From: Misgurnus anguillicaudatus
Taxonomy: Eukaryota > Chordata > Actinopteri > Cypriniformes > Cobitidae
DNA: 64,000 nucleotides
Direction: 5' to 3'
Assembly (NCBI RefSeq): GCF_027580225.2
Contig: NC_073358.2
Span: forward strand, 7,569,501-7,633,500
The stretch's first letter is position 1. Every line of letters starts with the position of its first letter. Below are positions 11,638 to 22,900 of this stretch, one piece after another. Position numbers and translations under genes: made by a program. Below the pieces are notes generated by a model. That model searched no databases. It worked only from the letters and a program-made list of their open reading frames with translations, and was not told the DNA's origin.

Positions 11638-12162
11638 TAGTGATAGACCGATATATCGGGCCGATATTTGCGAGTTTTATGTGTATCGGCATCGGCCAAT
11701 ATGTGGCTGCCGTGTTCGCCGATTTTTTCCGGCATTATTTACAGACAGAGTGCTGGAAGCCACAAGCGATTGCAGGTCATGTGACTAAAAACAACCAACC
11801 TTTCCATGAAAACATCGAAAGATGGTTCCATGGCACCCTCACCTGTTTTTACTTTTTGTTAAATATACAGGGCTCCAGACTGCGACCAAAATCTGAGAGT
11901 GTGCGACCAGTAAATTTGCCTCCCCCACCCTCCGTATTTTTTTTTAGTTCAATAAATGTTACTTTTTTAAAAATTGAGACTTTTAACATTTGGCATCATC
12001 ATTGTGTCATTTTTATGATGTAAATTGAGTGAGCAAAAGCAGTATCGGCTCCAAATATTGGCTCAAGAAAATCAGAAGCCTGTATCGGTCATCAGCTAAG
12101 GCTGATGAAACCAAAATCGGTATCGGCATCTGCACTGAAAAATCCATATTGGTCGATCCCTA
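11638..12162. mobile_element. hAT-family non-autonomous element with perfect 8-bp TSD
   Basis: ATGTTTAC is present at 11630-11637 and 12163-12170. The element begins TAGTGATAGACCGATATATC and ends ATATTGGTCGATCCCTA, which are imperfect inverted termini. The interior is rich in ATCGGC/GCCGAT motifs. A second repeat-like sequence beginning GGGCTCCAGACTGCGACC near 11870 appears nested inside. The ORF at 11640-12023 reads through both and is not a gene. Confidence 0.85.
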
Positions 12163-12170
12163 ATGTTTAC

Positions 12171-13135
12171 TGCTGTAACTGTAGATGTTCCACTGCCTCC
12201 TAAAGGATTATCTTATAGTTGTCTTTGCTTTATATAATCTCTATGCTTTTATTGCTATAAAAAGAAAGCAGACATATAGCCAGTGTCACTATTTGATTTG
12301 AATGAGCTGTGTTCTGACCTTGAGCAAACTGTACATCAAGTAAAAGTAAGATCTGACTATTTAATTAGTTATAACTAATTTATTTATCATTGCATTAAAG
12401 AGACCAACATGCTATTTCCCTTTTGGGACTTGACTTGAGTCTGATTCTGGTGGCTGTAAAATATGAACAAAGTAATACTTACTTACTCTTTAGCCAATAG
12501 AAAACATCAAGACACACCAAGAAAAGGATCTGAAAGAAGTAACAATAAATATACAACAGTTATTTATTCAGAATGGCCTTTAAACCGTCGACTTTAAAAT
12601 GTTACTGTACACCACAAAACGTGGGGAAGTTTTACAATATTTACATATATGAATTAAAAAATTAATATCAACAAATTATTTACAACATGGGCTCGTCGGA
12701 TTCTGCAGCAGGTGTCATGAGCAATTGAGTGCCCCCCATAGACAGTAAGGTCAAAGAGTGCTTCTATACTCTTTGGTAAGGTGCCCCCTGGCAATTCTGT
12801 CCCCCTAGGACCCCGCGTAATTCCATTGCCTGAAAAAAATCCTCATGGGTAGCCTTTGTAGCGCCTTATTACAATTCCTTGAAAATTTCGTGATGATTTA
12901 TATCGTTAGAATGTTGTTAAAATTACAATTTGCTCTGCACCGACTGCGTAGACGAAAAGCACGACGGGAAAAGACTTGATGACGAGACGACACAGCATAA
13001 TGCTCATTTGTAGTAGTTTTTATTGTTTTTCAACCTGTTATTGACTTTTGTTATTTGACTATTCGTGTTGGTGCTGAATTATTTGTACTGTGAGCCGTTT
13101 ATATTTACACATCCCAACATTTAGCATTTTACCCA
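12171..13135. other. Spacer before repeat unit A, nothing coding recognised
   Basis: AT-rich, without splice-supported exons. A less AT-rich patch at 12690-12830 (GTGCCCCCCATAGACAG) may be an old repeat fragment. Similarity to the B and C units starts near 13135 (AAAATACTTGTTTATTTTG). Confidence 0.4.
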
Positions 13136-13672
13136 AAATACTTGTTTATTTTGAATGTGGTCGCTCAGGAATGGACTCCAGATTGCAGTCCTCATCTATG
13201 TCAGCTGAAGCCCTTTTTACATCACGAGAAGAAAACACACACAGCAAAAAAAGATTTTAGTTTGAGTCAAAAGTTAGAGACATACAACTATTTGTATTAG
13301 AAACTATGATGTAATATACATGAACATATATATATATTTATTTATTTATAATTACAAATGCCTTATGTTTGCTAAATAACTTATGCTTATAATGCTCAGC
13401 ATTGCTGATAATACTCATATTTCTCCCACATATCTTATTTTCTTGTTTTTAGTTTTTCTGTTCTCAGATTCATATCACTATAAACATGTGCATTTACATA
13501 ACATGTCATGGAAAAATGAACACATGTAAATCTCGTGTCTTAGTCATTTATTTTACAATCAAAAACAGCTAACATGAAACAAAAACTGTAAATGCATGAT
13601 GAACATAACAAGACAAACTTACTGTATCTGAGCAGCAGCTCCACTGCTCAATGCATCTCTGGTGACGCGTCT

Positions 13673-13834
13673 TTATTTTGATAGAGTCTGGTCTTTTTGC
13701 ACCTCGCTCGTGCTCCTCATCACCTTCTCCAAAACAAAAAAGTAATCTGCAATCGACGATCCGTAACGGAGATATTTATATCTAAACCTTATCGTTTCTT
13801 TAAGCTCTGTATAACTAGCCATAGCCGCTAGCAT
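13673..13834 (-). CDS. Small minus-strand ORF in unit A, hypothetical
   Basis: An ORF of 53 codons from the first ATG (MLAAMASYTELKE). The next ATG, MASYTELKE, has a better start context (GCGGCTATGGCT) and gives 49 residues ending DQTLSK. The peptide is polar with an aromatic stretch (ADYFFVLEKV). I do not recognise it. A donor-like ACAGTAAGTT follows the stop. A candidate second exon near 13211-13142 on the same strand reads DIDEDCNLESIPERPHSK and stops. Intact counterparts lie in units B and C, but they are recent duplicates and so weak evidence for coding. The GCGC-rich 5' side could be a promoter. Confidence 0.35.
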   Translation of the reverse strand: MLAAMASYTELKETIRFRYKYLRYGSSIADYFFVLEKVMRSTSEVQKDQTLSK

Positions 13835-15500
13835 AACAGCATTTGGTTGCGCAAGCGTACGTGTGTTTGCGCAGATCTGCGCAGACGCACATTTTACCGA
13901 CACAAACCAATCAAACTGAATCCTTGTAATCGTTTATGATTGGTTACTATCCCCATCAATCAAAACTTTGTTGGCTAGGCATTGGCTGGCTTTATTTTGG
14001 CTTCATCCAGTCAACACCTAAGGAACGCTAAATGACAGCTCGCTTACCCAATGATGCTCTCCCTGGGCATTTTAAATTCTCAAACCTTACATGATTGGAC
14101 AAAACAGAAAAAGGCGGTGTCATTTTTTCGGGAAAGAAATTAACGGAGTAGAAAAAGATGACTTTTCAAGAATCGATATTTCATTGAAAATGAAAATTTG
14201 TTTTAATTGAAAATGAACATGATCGATCATACTAACCAGAAGCGCGCATGTAAACAAAGGCGGATCTTTTGTGATTTGTCCCTATTTTTCGTTGTTTTGG
14301 ATTAAAATTGCGGGATGCATTTTAAAGAGTGGACACTTACTGGTGTTGAGATGATATGTAAGTATTGTCCATATTAATATGCGGTCCGTCTGCATTTCAT
14401 TTAATCCTTTCCACTCCAGTGTATTATGAAAAAACAAGATATGAACATGAACATGAAGGACAGAAACCCATAGATGGCCTATGCCCTTATGGCCCGCCCA
14501 CGGGCCTGTGCGGGTTACGTTCAAATAATTGTGAATGAATAGTTTCATAGTTAACTATTTATGCTGTGAGCATTTATTTTAAGATTTTTAAAGTGTGTCT
14601 GACACATGGATGGTTGTCTCTGGGCATAATATTTCCCGGCTATCCACTGACTTAACAACCTGGCCTGAGATAAAACCTGAAAGCGTGTGTCTCACTTTTG
14701 TTTTAAGTGTTATTTGCAGTTTTAATATTTTTATAAGATTTTCTGAGATAAGCTTGATCTCTATTTGACGTTTGCTTTTGCACACGCCACCATTTTAGGA
14801 ATGGGTTGAAGTACACAGATAGTATCGCGAGAAGATGACGTACACGCGCACTCAACTGCATCTCTCTTAAACAAAAATTCACAAATTACATCAACACCAA
14901 TATTGTCACTAGACTTGCTGATATAATTGAAACAATAATTAATTTAGATTAAACTGGATTTGTAAAATTGTGAAAGACCACAGCGTATTATATGTCAATG
15001 TGCGTCAATATTGTGTCAATTATTTATTTAACCATTTCTTATTAATCATGCAACTTAAAATTGAAACAGATGCGAATAATGACATTAGACACTGAAAAGC
15101 TATTGATAAACTTTTAAGTAAATGTACAAAGCACATCGTTTAAATTAAACATTTATTAATAATTTAATTTAATATAAAATATATTTAATAAATAATAAAT
15201 ATTAAAGTAATGTATCTAATGAAATTTATTAAATCATTAACTGTCACATCACCTTCAGCCTTCAAATACTTTTTGCTCCCGGATTTCTAATTGGTTTACA
15301 AACTATGGCGTCACTTAATTCTGCAGGCAGCTATGTGAGACTGATATGATGTCTGTTCAGGAGACAATATCTTATACAATTTCTTAAGGTTCATGTTTAG
15401 TACGAGGAATATAGTGATCTGAATTAAAGTTTACCAAAATAATATTTAGGATAATCTCTTTTTGTTTGTATTTTTGCCCATTTTACCTTTTATTTAAACA

Positions 15501-15600
15501 GTGATAGAGGAGAGGACAGGGAGGAGAGAGGGGTCGCCCAAAGTGCGAAAGCACCACATGTCGGAGCGCTGCCCAATAAAAACTTCATCGGCTCCGACGG
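15501..15600 (-). repeat. tRNA-derived SINE remnant
   Basis: Reading the minus strand, GTCGGAGCCGATGAAG, then GGGCAGCGCTCCGACATGTG and CTTTCGCACTTTGGGCGACC resemble a tRNA-like SINE head in which the B-box stretch has been lost. The AGGAGAGGACAGGGAGGAGAG tail region fits the same cyprinid SINE type. The same remnant occurs at 34699-34798 and 51442-51541, so it predates the tandem duplication. Confidence 0.5.
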
Positions 15601-16720
15601 ACATAAAAAAAATTATTTCTTTTTGTGAAATAGAAAATACAGAAACCATGAAGCACTAAATAAACTGTTTAATAACACTCCCTCTTAATTTATTGATATA
15701 TTTATTTCTTATCACTTTTATTATTTTATTAGTAGGCTATATTATTTTCTTTTGTGGTTTTAATGTAATTATTTTTTATTTGTTTACTTGTATTAATTGC
15801 CGGTTGTAGAGCTTGAAATATGTGTAAGTGTGTTTTAATTCTTTTTTTAAATGTAAGTACAAATGTACGTTACTCGTTGATTCTGTTGATGCTTTTTTAT
15901 GTTTTTTAATCTTTTGTGTGCGCTTTGTATTATCACAAGACATATTTTTTAAATGTTAATTTGTGTAAAGTTTTAAATCGAAAGTCATAATAAACAAGCA
16001 TTAAATGAGGTGTAATGTACATATTATTACACGTATGTCATTTACAACATTTATACAGTTATTTAAATGCATAGCTGGTGACAATTTTACCTAAATTTTA
16101 ATTATTCTTTTTAAAAGCTCAGACTAAAATGTACAATGATATCCGTTTAAATCTTTCAATATTTCTCTGTGTGTTTGCTACCTTAATTAATTTCGAAACA
16201 CTTTAAACTTTAAAGTTTGTAAACTGATTTGTCTATAATAAAAACAAATGTAATGTCTAAAACAGTTTGAATCGGTTTGAATGAATGAAATGCGAGAATC
16301 TATTCATAGACGGACATTTGCCGGCTTAAAATATGTTACATTTAAACTCATAAGAATCCAATTTTTATTTAATGTTAAAACCAAGCACACTAATAGGCCT
16401 ACAATATTAAGCATTACTTTTTGCGAACAAAATATATGGCGATTTATTTATTGAAGTCAACACAAATAGCAAATAATACAAGGGCGTGTAAATATTAAAT
16501 TATTAATACGATAATATCTAAAAAGATGTTATCATTTACTTTTCAAATGTTATAACAAAATATCTAAAGGGCGCTTTATGCAAAATATTAATTCTTTTAA
16601 TGTCCGTGTTTACTATTGGACTGAAGAGAATTTTATTGTTGAAGACTTTTTATCTGATATAGAAAAGATAGACAATTCCCGATATTCATAAAGCAATTAT
16701 AAAAAATGATATTAGGGAAA

Positions 16721-16742
16721 AATATATATATGTGTGTGTGTG
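16721..16742. repeat. (AT)n(TG)n microsatellite upstream of copy A promoter
   Basis: Short AT repeat followed by TG repeat, about 95 bases upstream of the TATA box. Copies B (35926-35952) and C (52669-52690) have different repeat numbers. Confidence 0.8.
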
Positions 16743-16816
16743 TTTATGGTTTCCATGGTTTAACTACAGTTAACAATGGTTAATGTTCATACGGTGACGC
16801 TTTAATGCTGTGATTA

Positions 16817-16843
16817 TTACGTCAAGTTTCAGAGGCTATAAAA
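16817..16843 (+). promoter_or_regulatory. Copy A core promoter: CRE-like site and TATA box
   Basis: TTACGTCA at 16817-16824 (CREB/ATF-type half-palindrome) is followed by TATAAAA at 16837-16843. A start site would be expected about 30 bases on, near 16868. No ATG occurs between there and the proposed start at 16980. The arrangement is identical in copies B and C. Confidence 0.65.
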
Positions 16844-16979
16844 GTCAGCGCGCGCTTCATTATTTCGTGGGTTTTCAGTTCGGCGTGTTTTGGTTCTTGT
16901 TCACAAGTCCAAGGCGATTTTCTGTGTTTTTCCTGGTTGTTTGTTTGTCTTTGCGTTGTTGTTTTTTTTGGTGTTCGTC

Positions 16980-19900
16980 ATGTTTCCCGTCTTTGTTATT
17001 GACAGAGGATCACGACGATTCCCTTCAGCGGAAGAGCTGTCTTCTGCTTTGAATAACGGGTCGACTCTCCTGTTTGTTAAGGAGAATCGGCCCGGTGTTG
17101 CACTCAGCAGACCTCTATCTGCTCCTGAATTCACTGGGCCCTCCGTCCCTGTGTCACAGGAGGAGGCGCTCAGTGAACCGGGCAGTCCGCATGAGGGAAA
17201 CACAGTGGATGCTGAGGTTTCGGTGAGGCTGTTGTCTACAGCAGAGGAAGCCTGTAAGTTCATACATATTCACCTCTGTAATAGTCCAACAATATCTGTG
17301 ACTGATGTACAAACAAAAAACACTAAGTGAAATGTGTGAGAGAGAGACACTGTTAGCCAAAGGACTTTTTAATGATTAATACTACTATTCCCTTATGAAT
17401 ACTGATCTTTATTTTCATTAAATGAACTTTTTTTAATAATTATTTAAAGTGTTTTGCTGTCTTTCACCACCATATGACACTGAATCTCAGATTGACAATC
17501 CTGGATGATATGCTGGATTAATAGATGATCCTTGAATCCTTAATTCTTATCTGTTCTTTTCACATACAGGTCCAGAGGAGAAGGCCATGGTCGAGGTTGA
17601 AGACACTGAGGAGGGTGCGTCAGAGTCATCTCCTGATCATGTGCTTTCTCCAGTGTCTGGTTCAGGCTCTGTCACCAGCTCTCTTACTGAAGGGTAACAT
17701 AAGACTTACACAGCATACAAACTCTTTGTAATAGATGTCATGTGTCTAACCTGACTTATTGTTTTGATATATTTGTCGGATCAGGAGTTCCTCTGTTCTG
17801 GACGACGAGCCTCCACTCAGCATCCAACCAGTGCTGTCGCTGCCTTGGGTTGGTGAGGTGGTCCCCATAGAGGACATGAAGCCACCAGCTCCCACGAAAG
17901 GTGTGAACGCACTTGATTTAGTATATTTGTGAACATTATTTTGTTGTCATCAAGTTGTTTAATTTAACCTCTTTGCTTTGTTCCCATAAGGTTTTCCAGT
18001 TTGGAAAGACCTAGGGGACACGGTGGACCTTCATGTCGCTCATGAGGAGACCACACCACCATCCTCCACTCAGGCAGCCGACACACATCAGGTGAGATTC
18101 TGTCTGCTTATCTCATCTTCAGAGAGTTTTTATAGAGACTCTAGAGGAATTATGTAATTGCTAAATTAAAACATCACATTTCAATACCCGCCAGAGTGTT
18201 TAACAGAAACTTAAACATAACCTAACTGATGATGATGTGATTTCTAGGGCGATGCTCTCAGCTCTGTGATGTCTGAATTGACACCAGCTGATCGAGCCGC
18301 CGCTCCCCCATCTCCTGCGTTATCAACAGCAGAGGAAGCCTGTAAGTTCAGACATTTTCACCTGTTATCTGTCCAAGAATATCTGTGACTGATGTTTAAA
18401 CAAAAAACACTGAGTGAAATGTGTGAGAGATAGAGACACTATTAGCCAAAGGACTTTTTAATGATTAATACTATTCCCATGTCTAACCTGATCATTATTT
18501 TTTGCAGTTTATTTATATTTCTTGAAAATAATAATTATTTGAAGTTTTGAAGTGTTTTGCTGTCCTTCACCATATGACACTGAATCTCAGATTGACAATC
18601 CTGGATGATATGCTGGATTAAAGGATGATCCTTAATTCTTATCTGTTTTTTTCATTTACAGGTCCAGAGGAGAAGGCCATGGTCGAGGTTGAAGACACTG
18701 AGGAGGAGGCGTCAGAGTCTTCTCCTGATCATGTGCTTTCTCCAGTGTCTGCTTCAGGCTCTGTCACCAGCTCTCTTACTGAAGGGTAACATAAGACTTA
18801 CACAGCATACAAACTCTTTTTGTACTCGCGTGTCCATTTGCAAGATTTTATTTTTTAGCTCTAATTTACTGACTTATTGTTTTGATATATCTGTCAGGAG
18901 TTCCTCTGTTGTTGCCGACTGGAGTGAGGTTGAGCCCCTTAGCATGGCACCAGTGCTGTCGCTGCCTTGGGTCGGTGAGGTGGTCCCCAGAGACGACATG
19001 AAGCCACCAGCTCCCACGAAAGGTGTGAACGCACTTGATTTAGTATATTTGTGAACATTATTTTGTTATCATCAAGTTGTTTAATTTAACCTCTTTGCTT
19101 TGTTCCCATAAGGTTTTCCAGTTTGGAAAGACCTAGGGGACACGGTGGACCTTCATGTCGCTCATGAGGAGACCACACCACCATCGACACAGGCAGCCGA
19201 CACACATCAGGTGAGATTCTGTCTGCTTGTCTCATCTTCAGAGAGTTTTTATAGAGACTCTAGAGGAATTATGTAATCGCAAAATTAAAACATCACATTT
19301 CAATACCAGCCAGAGTTATTAACAGTAACTAACACATAACCTAACTGATGATGATGTGATTTCTAGGGCGATGCTCTCAGCTCTGTGATGTCTGAATTGA
19401 CACCAGCTGATCGAGCCGCCGCTCCCCCATCTCCTGCGTTATCAACAGCAGAGGAAGCCTGTAAGTTCAGACATTTTCACCTGTAATCTGTCCAACAATA
19501 TCTGTGACTGATGTTTAAACAAAAAACACTGAGTGAAATGTGTGAGAGATAGAGACACTATTAGCCAAAGGACTTTTTAATGATTAATACTATTCCCATG
19601 TCTAACCTGATCATTATTTTTTGCAGTTTATTTATATTTCTTGAAAATAATAATTATTTGAAGTTTTGAAGTGTTTTGCTGTCCTTCACCATATGACACT
19701 GAATCTCAGATTGACAATCCTGGATGATATGCTGGATTAATGGATGATCCTTGAATCCTTAATTCTTATCTGTTCTTTTCTCTTACAGGTCCAGAGGAGA
19801 AGGCCATGGTCAAGGTTGAAGACACTGAGGAGGAGGCGTCTTCATCTGATCATGTGCTTTCTCCAGTGTCTGGTTCAGGCTCTGTCACCAGCTCTCTTAC

Positions 19901-22900
19901 TGAAGGGTAACATAAGACTTACACAGCATAAAACTCTTTGTAATAGATGTCTGTACTCATGTGTCTAACCTGACTTATTGTTTTGATATATTTGTCGGAT
20001 CAGGAGTTCCTCTGTTGTTGATGACTGGAGTGGGGTTGAGCCCCTCAGCATGGAACCAGTGCTGTCTCTGCCGTGGATCGGTGAGGTGGTCCCCAGAGAT
20101 GAAATGAAGCCACCGGCCACCGTGAAAGGTGTGAACGCACTTGATTTAGTATATTTGTGAAAATAATTTTGTTGTCATCAAGTTTTTTAATTTAACCTCT
20201 TTGCTTTATTCTCAGAAGGTTTTCCAGAGTGGAAAGACCTCTGGTACACGGTGGACTTCAGTGCATCTCGTAAGGAGACCACCACACCACCATCCACAAG
20301 TGCAGGCGGCACACATCAGGTGAGATTCTGTCTGTTTGTCTCATCTTCAGAGAGTTTTTATAGAGAGGAATTAATGTAATCACAAAAGTAAAACATCACA
20401 TTTCAATACCAGCCAGAGTATTAAACAGTAACTAACACATAACCTAACTGATGATGATGATGATGATTTCTAGGAGAACATCAAGGACCACGAGACTAAA
20501 GATCTCAAGGCGAGGGCGGAGATTTTAGTCTTTGATTTGGTCCGTTTCTCCGGATGTGGTTATGTTTCTGCAGAATTCCGGTAAGGACTCACAGATATTC
20601 AGTTGTTTTGTTGCAGTAACATTTTTGTGTTTTGACATCCAGCGATTAAGTCACGCTGATCAGATGCCTAATTGATTGTTAGAGAGCCGAGATAGTTTAC
20701 AATGATAATTTTTCTCCCATGCAGATTTAAGGTAGGGCGAACATTGGTGGACTTTGCCCTGACCTCTGAGGAGGCATGTAGTCTCGTGAGGAAGACTTTG
20801 GACCGGGAGATGCTCCGTCTTCGTAAAGAAGAGAGTTCGCCCCAGAAATTGATTCACCTTTACAGGTTCATAAAGAGGTATGAAGATCTTTCTCCTGCCA
20901 CATCTGTCAAGAATGTTTTTCAGTTGGCAAACAATGATGATAACAAAAGCGAATCAGTACATTAGAAGTCATACAATTTAGATTAATTCTGCGCTTAAAG
21001 AGAATCTTATTAATCTATTCAGTTTGGTCAAATGTATTCTTCCATTTCTTATAGGTTTAGTTACAATATGTTAGTTTATTCTGTATGCAAAAATAAACAG
21101 CAATTGCTTAAGCACTACAATCATTGCAGAAACGGTACTCACAGTTTTTCCTATGCGTTCCTAGGTATCCCATGATATTTGTTGGCATGAAGTGCCAACT
21201 TTCTTCATGGGTCCTCGAGGATCTTTATGATTCAGACCTCTCTTCAGAGGATGAATCTGATGAGGTTGTACCTGCTGCTGCCCCTGCTCCTGCTGACCCT
21301 CCAGCAGTGATCCTTCCCTCTCCTCCTCCTGCACATGCTCCTGCTGACCCTCCAGCAGTGATCCTTCCCTCTCCTCCTCCTGCACCTGCTCCTGCTGACC
21401 CTCCAGCAGTGCTCCTTCCCTCGCCACCTCCTGCTCTTGCTGACCCTCCAGCAGTGATCCTTCCCTCGCCACCTCCTGCTCCTGCTGACCCTCCAGCAGG
21501 GGTTCCACCCTCCCCTAGTGTGTCTCAGTAAGTTAAACAAATTGTGTCACTTTTTATCTGTTACTATTATAATATTACAATAAGCTGCTGGTAAATGTTT
21601 GCAGAAACAGTTCTTAAAAATATTTAAATGTGTTTTTAGACCTTCACCTCCAGATGGATCGACTGCTCCGGTTGAGACGCCTCAGCCCCAGACGCCTCCA
21701 TCCTCTCAGGTAGATTGTGAACATAAGCTCAAACTGATTTTGCCAAGTGGTTGATGTCCTCAGGGCATCATATTATGTTGACCCAAGGACAACATTTTTC
21801 TAAATAAAACCTAAACCTACCCCAAACCCCAACCCTAACCATAACCAAACCCTAAAATCAGAGGGACATGATAAGTGAAAAACAATGGTCTAGAAACAGC
21901 TAATCCTGGTTGTAAACTTAAACTTAAAACAAACTGTAAACTTATTTCTGAAATCTGATTGGTTGATTGAAATGTTGTCCCAGGGTCAACATAATGTTGT
22001 CCTGAGGACATCAACCACTTGGCAAAATCAGGAGAGCCGTGAAGCTAATTGGTGTTAAAAATAATGAAAAAGTAGTTTCATGTAAATGTTTTAAACCTTT
22101 TATTGTTTTACATACAGCAAACCAGTGCAGACAAGGTGGAGGATAAGAAGGTGGAGACTAGTTTACCATCTCCGTAAGTTTGTCAAAGTCTCTCTAAGTT
22201 CATCTGTAACCAATCTAGTATGTTTATGTTTTTAAATCTTTAACAGTAAACTTAATATTTTATTGTTTAAATATTTGCAGAAACAGTTCTTAACAATATA
22301 TATAAATGTGTTTTTAGACCTTCACCTCCTGATGGGTCAACCGCTCCGGTTGCACCTCCTCAGCCCCAAACGCCTCCATCCTCTCAGGTAGATTGTGAAC
22401 ATTATTAGTGCCAATTTTATTGAAAAAGTAGTTTCATGTAAATGTTTTAAATCTCTAATTGTTTTACTTACAGCAAACTAGTGCAGATGAGGTGGAGGAT
22501 ATGGAGGTGGAGACTAGTTTACCAGCTCCGTAAGTTTATAAAAGTTTCTCTAAATTCATTTCTAACCAGTATAGTATTACCTTTAGCTTTGTTTTTAAAT
22601 CTTCTTCAGTAAACTTAATATTTTATTGCTCAAATGTTTGAAGAAACAATACTTAACAATATATATAAATGTGTTTTTAGACCTTCACCTCCGGATGGGT
22701 CAACCGCTCCGGTTGCACCTCCTCAGCCCCAAACGCCTCCTCAGCCCCAAACGCCTCCATCCTCTCAGGTAGATTGTGAACATTATTAGTGTCAATATTA
22801 ATGATAAAGAAGTTTCATGTAAATGTTTTAAATCTGATTGTTTTACTTACAGCAAAATAAAGCTGATGAGGTGGAGGACATGGAGGTGGAGGCTAGATTT

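Larger units (their letters stand above)
13904..16810. other. 5' flank of copy A, repeated in units B and C
   Basis: About 3 kb collinear with 33113-36020 and 49898-52757. It is AT-rich with a SINE remnant at 15501-15600 and an (AT)n(TG)n tract at 16721-16742. ORFs inside are short and lack support. It presumably holds the distal regulatory sequence of the array gene; no specific element could be assigned beyond the core promoter. Confidence 0.5.

Noticed and set aside
11640..12023. 127-codon ORF beginning MIDRYIGPIFASF
   Set aside because: It starts inside the hAT terminal repeat and crosses a nested repeat; not a gene.
14282..14785. ORFs of 88 and 65 codons on the minus strand (also 33491 and 50234)
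   Set aside because: AT-rich, with no start context, splice signals or recognisable motifs. Conservation is only that of the duplicated unit.
16901..17360. Minus-strand ORFs opposite exon 1 (and at 36032-36569, 52769-53306)
   Set aside because: They lie antisense to a spliced coding exon and are retained only because the exon is duplicated.
17525..17731. [29 protein letters not shown] and its many relatives
   Set aside because: Read-through of intron and exon a in the wrong frame; the acceptor at 17570 and the [14 protein letters not shown] frame explain the sequence.
21161..21540. Long minus-strand ORFs over exon 15 (also 40366-40745 and 57109-57602), rich in EGQQEQ or RSRCRRRR
   Set aside because: They are antisense images of a GC-rich coding minisatellite. 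Stop codons are rare in all frames there, and no splice or promoter support exists.
21790..21860. CCCTAACC-like runs suggesting an interstitial telomere
   Set aside because: Short, degenerate and lying inside a MITE; not a telomeric array.
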